Of a stretch of DNA of 64,000 nt, positions 57,391-64,000 are shown in pieces. The notes beneath the pieces are model-generated. The model ran no database searches, had not been told where the DNA came from, and saw nothing but the letters and a program-made list of their open reading frames with translations. Made by a program: the position numbers and the translations under genes. Within the stretch, counting starts at the first letter, position 1. Each line of letters opens with the position of its first letter. The stretch comes from Myxococcales bacterium (GTDB taxonomy: Bacteria > Myxococcota_A > Polyangia > Palsa-1104 > JAEUJZ01): the NCBI GenBank assembly GCA_016794465.1, contig JAEUKA010000053.1:19999-83998 (forward strand), given 5' to 3'.

Positions 57391-57419
57391 TTGTGTGGCT
57401 TACATTGTTCACTTAAAAT
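57391..57419 (+). promoter_or_regulatory. Promoter giving a near-leaderless kinase mRNA
   Basis: TTGTGT (57391-57396), a 17-base spacer and TAAAAT (57414-57419, five of six) in an AT-rich tract. The ATG at 57429 begins ten bases after the -10, so RNA starting near 57426 would be leaderless or nearly so. The same ten-base distance is seen upstream of aspartate kinase. It should drive the whole kinase-kinase-PEGA operon. Confidence 0.55.
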
Positions 57420-57428
57420 GTTTGGGAT

Positions 57429-59436
57429 ATGTCAGAACCAGCCGTCGCTGCGGCCAGCGTGGGGCCAGGTTCCATCCTGGGCGGCAAGTATCGACTCGAC
57501 CGCGTCCTGGGATCGGGAGCCATGGGCACGGTCTACGCTGCTCTCCACGAGAAGCTCGGTCGCGAGGTGGCGATCAAAGTTCTCAACGGCGAGCTGGGCA
57601 AGCACGACGAGGCGATGCAGCGCTTCCAGCGCGAAGCGGAGCTGGTGACCAAGCTGGGACACCCCAACATCGTCGCGGTCTACGACTTTGGACTGAGTTC
57701 TTCCGGGGCGCCGTACTTCGTGATGGAGGTGGTGTCGGGGCAGACGCTGCGCCAGCGACTCGAACGGGGCCCGCTCAGCGACGACGAGATCATCGCGATC
57801 TTTGCGCCGCTGCTGTCCGCCGCCTCTGCCGCCCACGCAGCCGGCGTCGTGCACCGAGACTTGAAGCCCGAAAACGTGATGTTGGTGCCTCGTACCGACG
57901 GGCATGGGGCGATGCCGCTTGTGAAGTTGCTCGACTTTGGGGTGGCCAAGATTCGCAGTGACGGTCAGTCCGAAGGCGCCCGGTCGGACAGCCAGCCGAT
58001 GAGTGCGCTGGCGACGGCAGCGGGCGCGATGATGGGGACGCCTGCCTACATGTCTCCGGAGCAGATCAAGGCGGCGAAGAACATCGATGGGCGGGCAGAC
58101 ATCTACGCGATCGGGGTGATGCTGTTCGAGGCAGTGACCGGCGAGCGGCCCTTTAACGGCGATACCTTGGCGTCGCTGCTGGGGGCGCACCTACTCAACC
58201 AGGCGGCGACGCCATCGCAGATCGCGAAACAAAAGCGACTGGCAAAGCGTCACATCGACATGGGGCGGCTCGACCGGGTGATCCTGCGGACGCTGGCGAA
58301 GCAGCCAGAGGAGCGCTACACCGACTGCCTGCAGCTGCGCAACGACCTCGACGTGGTGTGGGGCGGGCGCGGGCTGTGGGGCGAGGCGAGCGTCGGGCAG
58401 GCCGTGACGACGCGACCGGTGAAGAGTCGGCCACTCCCGAGGTCACGTCTGCTATGGCTGATCCCGATCGGGCTGCTGCTGGCGATCTTCGTCGGGCTGC
58501 TGCTGATGCAGCGACTGTCGGGCGGCGGGTCGAGGTTTGATCCTCACTCGTCAGCGGGGCGGGCCGAGGCGGTGCTGCGGACGGCTCAGCGGGGCTCGCT
58601 CGCCGACAAGCGGGCGCTGGCGGTGGCGATCGAAGCGGTCGGAGTGCGGGCGCTGCTGCCATATTTGACCGAGCTGCTCGCAGACGACACGGTGCCGTTA
58701 CGGCAGCTGCTTCCGACGGCGTATCGGCTGGGGCGACCCGGTGACAGCGAGCTCTTGTCCGTGCTCACCCAGCGAGCTCAGACGGCGGTCGGTGCTCCGG
58801 CGATCGAGGCGCAGGCGGCGCGGCTGCGACTGGGCGCGACCGATGCGGTGGCGGTGCTGGATGCGGCGGCAGCGACGGAAACCTTGCCGGTGGAGGCGCG
58901 ACTGTGGGCGGCGCTCAGTCTGACCCAGACCGGACATGCACAGATTTCTGCACTAGTCAAGCTAAAAGAGCGGATCAATCGACCAGGAGCGACGGTGCCA
59001 CGCGTGCTGCGGCTGCTCATCACCAGCGAGCTGCTTCATAAAGGCGAGGCCGCCACCGAAAAGCAGCTGCGCGAGCAGGCCGCGACGAGTCCGCCGACGG
59101 AGAGTTCCCTGGAATCGCTGGAGCTGCTGGCGGCGGCGGGAAAGACCGACGCACTGACCCAGCTGCGAGGCCTGCTGACCCAGACGCCACCCGTCGAGCT
59201 GCGTGCGTTGGCGGTGCTCTCGCTGGCTCGCTTGGGGGAGACGGGTCTGCTCGATGAGCTGCGCAAGCTGCTCGATACCGATGCCTATCGCCAGCGGGCG
59301 GCGGCGGCGCTGGGCTCGCTGGGGCCGAGTGCCAAGCCGACCGAGGAAAAGCTGCTGGCCCTTATGTCTTCGCCTGACGTGGTGCTGCAAAAGACCGCTG
59401 CCGCGTCGCTGATCGCAATCGCACAGAAGGAAAGCC

Positions 59437-59453
<17 letters not shown>
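57429..59453 (+). CDS. Transmembrane Ser/Thr kinase with HEAT repeats (first of a tandem pair)
   Basis: A 674-residue protein. The kinase domain at about 18-300 is complete: LGSGAMGTVYAALHEK, VAIKVLNGE, GVVHRDLKPENVMLV, LLDFGVAKI, YMSPEQIKA. One membrane helix lies at about 340-360 (LLWLIPIGLLLAIFVGLLLM). The C-terminal 300 residues are HEAT-like helix pairs (ALAVAIEAVGVRALLPYLTEL, LGRPGDSELLSVLTQ, ELRALAVLSLARLGETGLLD), shorter than in its neighbour and without the TPR and Cys tail. The final 17 bases overlap the next kinase gene. The kinase faces the cytoplasm and the repeats lie outside by topology. Confidence 0.9.
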
Positions 59454-63173
<3,720 letters not shown>

Positions 63174-63177
<4 letters not shown>

Positions 63178-64000
63178 GAGCGAAGCGTATCGTCGCCAGT
63201 GCCTTGCTTGTCTTGGGGCTGCTGATGGTGTGCCTGGCACCGGCTCCGCTGTGGGCGCGGCGTGCAAGCAAACCACGTGCCAGTGCCAAGGATCAGCAGG
63301 TTGCGGCCACGCTGCTGGCGAGTGGCAGTGCGGCGCTCGTCGCCAAGAACCTGGGTCAAGCCAAGAGCGACTTCGAGGAAGCGTTTCGCAAAAATCCGGC
63401 GCCTGAGGTGCTGTTTCAGCTGGGCAAGCTCGCCGAGGCTGAGGGCCGGCTGGTCGTCGCGCAAGACATCCTGCGACGCTACCTGCACGAGACGGCGGGA
63501 GATGCCGAGGGGCCGGAGCAAAAAGAAGCCCAGCGGGTGATGCAGCTGGCGGCGGCGCCGAGCGGGGAAGTGTCGGTGTTTGGCGCCCGAGGTGCGTGGG
63601 TTCTCGTCGACGATCGCCTGGCCGGAGCGCTGCCGCTGCCGCTGCCGCTGCTGCTTGAGACGGGCAATCACCGCATCATCGTCGAGCTAGGCGATCAGCG
63701 AATCGAGGAGCAGGTCAAGGCTCTGCCCGGTCAGACCGTCGAGATGCGCTTCAACCAGAAGACCGGAACGGTGGTGGTGTCGGTGCCGCCGGCGCTGGTG
63801 CTGCTTCTCGACGGGGACTTGACGGCAGAGCAGCAGAAGGCGCTGACCCAGGCCGTCAGCAAAGCGGTGGCGCGCGAGCGGCAGGCGGTGGTGCCGGGCG
63901 ACAAGGCGCTCAAGCTGCGGCCAAGCCTCGGGGACTGTCTGCAAGCGCCAAGCTGTCTGACCGAGCTGGGCAATGTCAACGAGGCGCTCTATGTGCTGCG
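63174..64000 (+). CDS. Exported TPR-PEGA protein with Cys-bearing domain (cut by window edge)
   Basis: The first 275 residues of an exported protein. A signal peptide (RIVASALLVLGLLMVCLAPA, ending LWA) precedes a TPR-like region at about 45-120 (LVAKNLGQAKSDFEEAFRKN, EVLFQLGKLAEAEGRLVVAQ), a PEGA-like domain at 130-195 (GEVSVFGARGAWVLVDD, LLETGNHRIIVELGD) and the start of a domain (LVLLLDGDLTAEQQKALTQA, then CLQAPSCLTELGNVNEALYV) that matches the domain in the PEGA protein at 29776. The start ATG shares bases with the kinase stop (ATGA), so the two are coupled. The C-terminus is beyond the window. Confidence 0.85.

Overview
The window is GC-rich (about two thirds G+C by eye) and gene-dense, and reads like a chromosome of a myxobacterium or close relative (phylum Myxococcota). 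The signs are: three or more Ser/Thr kinases of the Hanks type, several FHA, PEGA and DUF4388-type proteins, a sigma-54 activator, an IF-3 with a long Ala/Pro-rich tail like Myxococcus Dsg, a C-terminal Cys/transmembrane/Arg tail of the MYXO-CTERM kind, and many lipoproteins. This placement is inference from gene content; no rRNA is present. I support 56 protein genes, one tRNA, three repeat families and several promoters or terminators. There is no CRISPR array, transposase, prophage or integration scar.

Layout. 1-8307: mreB (cut by the window edge), a VWA-FHA membrane protein, a fumarylacetoacetate-hydrolase family enzyme, a glycosyltransferase-like gene and a P-loop protein, then a CAP-domain protein, an exported peptide deformylase and an EEP-fold phosphatase/nuclease. 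8440-17000: infC with a non-AUG start, glutaryl-CoA dehydrogenase, a methyltransferase, a CXXC-less glutaredoxin-fold protein, an L,D-transpeptidase, an SH3-NlpC/P60 lipoprotein behind a near-consensus sigma-54 promoter, and an aldo/keto reductase. 17129-22214: a TonB-dependent receptor / CDP-alcohol phosphatidyltransferase / G3E GTPase operon. 22321-24501: a lipoprotein, a CgeB-like glycosyltransferase, a small coiled protein and a 21-bp tandem array.

24502-30633 is the first signalling module: an FHA-sigma54 activator diverging from a transmembrane Ser/Thr kinase with a very large extracytoplasmic HEAT-repeat region, followed by an exported PEGA protein. 30747-37960: aldehyde dehydrogenase plus epoxide-hydrolase-like enzyme, propionyl-CoA carboxylase beta chain, and an M28 peptidase with beta-propeller and PDZ domains. 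38221-43261: a membrane coiled-coil protein, a lipoprotein, an FHA-degenerate-GGDEF protein, a TonB-like protein and a HEAT-methyltransferase fusion. 43284-50922: GIY-YIG protein, esterase, MgtC/DUF4010 protein, PilZ-like protein, hexapeptide acetyltransferase, a polysaccharide-monooxygenase-like surface protein, a receiver-DUF4388 protein and a nitrilase-family enzyme. 50928-52705: an intergenic palindromic repeat, tRNA-Pro, aspartate kinase and a 42-bp tandem array. 52837-57302: an alpha-2-macroglobulin-like giant protein and a HAD phosphatase. 57429-64000 is the second signalling module: two HEAT-repeat receptor kinases in tandem with overlapping frames, and a PEGA/TPR protein cut by the window edge.

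The most interesting system is the pair of modules at 26105-30633 and 57429-64000. Each couples a cytoplasmic kinase, through one membrane helix, to hundreds of residues of extracytoplasmic HEAT repeats, and two of the three kinases end in a TPR segment and a Cys-containing terminal domain. Each module is translationally coupled to an exported PEGA protein that carries the same Cys-bearing domain. The first module lies back to back with a sigma-54 activator whose FHA domain could read the kinase's phosphothreonine. This is an inference from architecture and synteny, not a demonstrated pathway.
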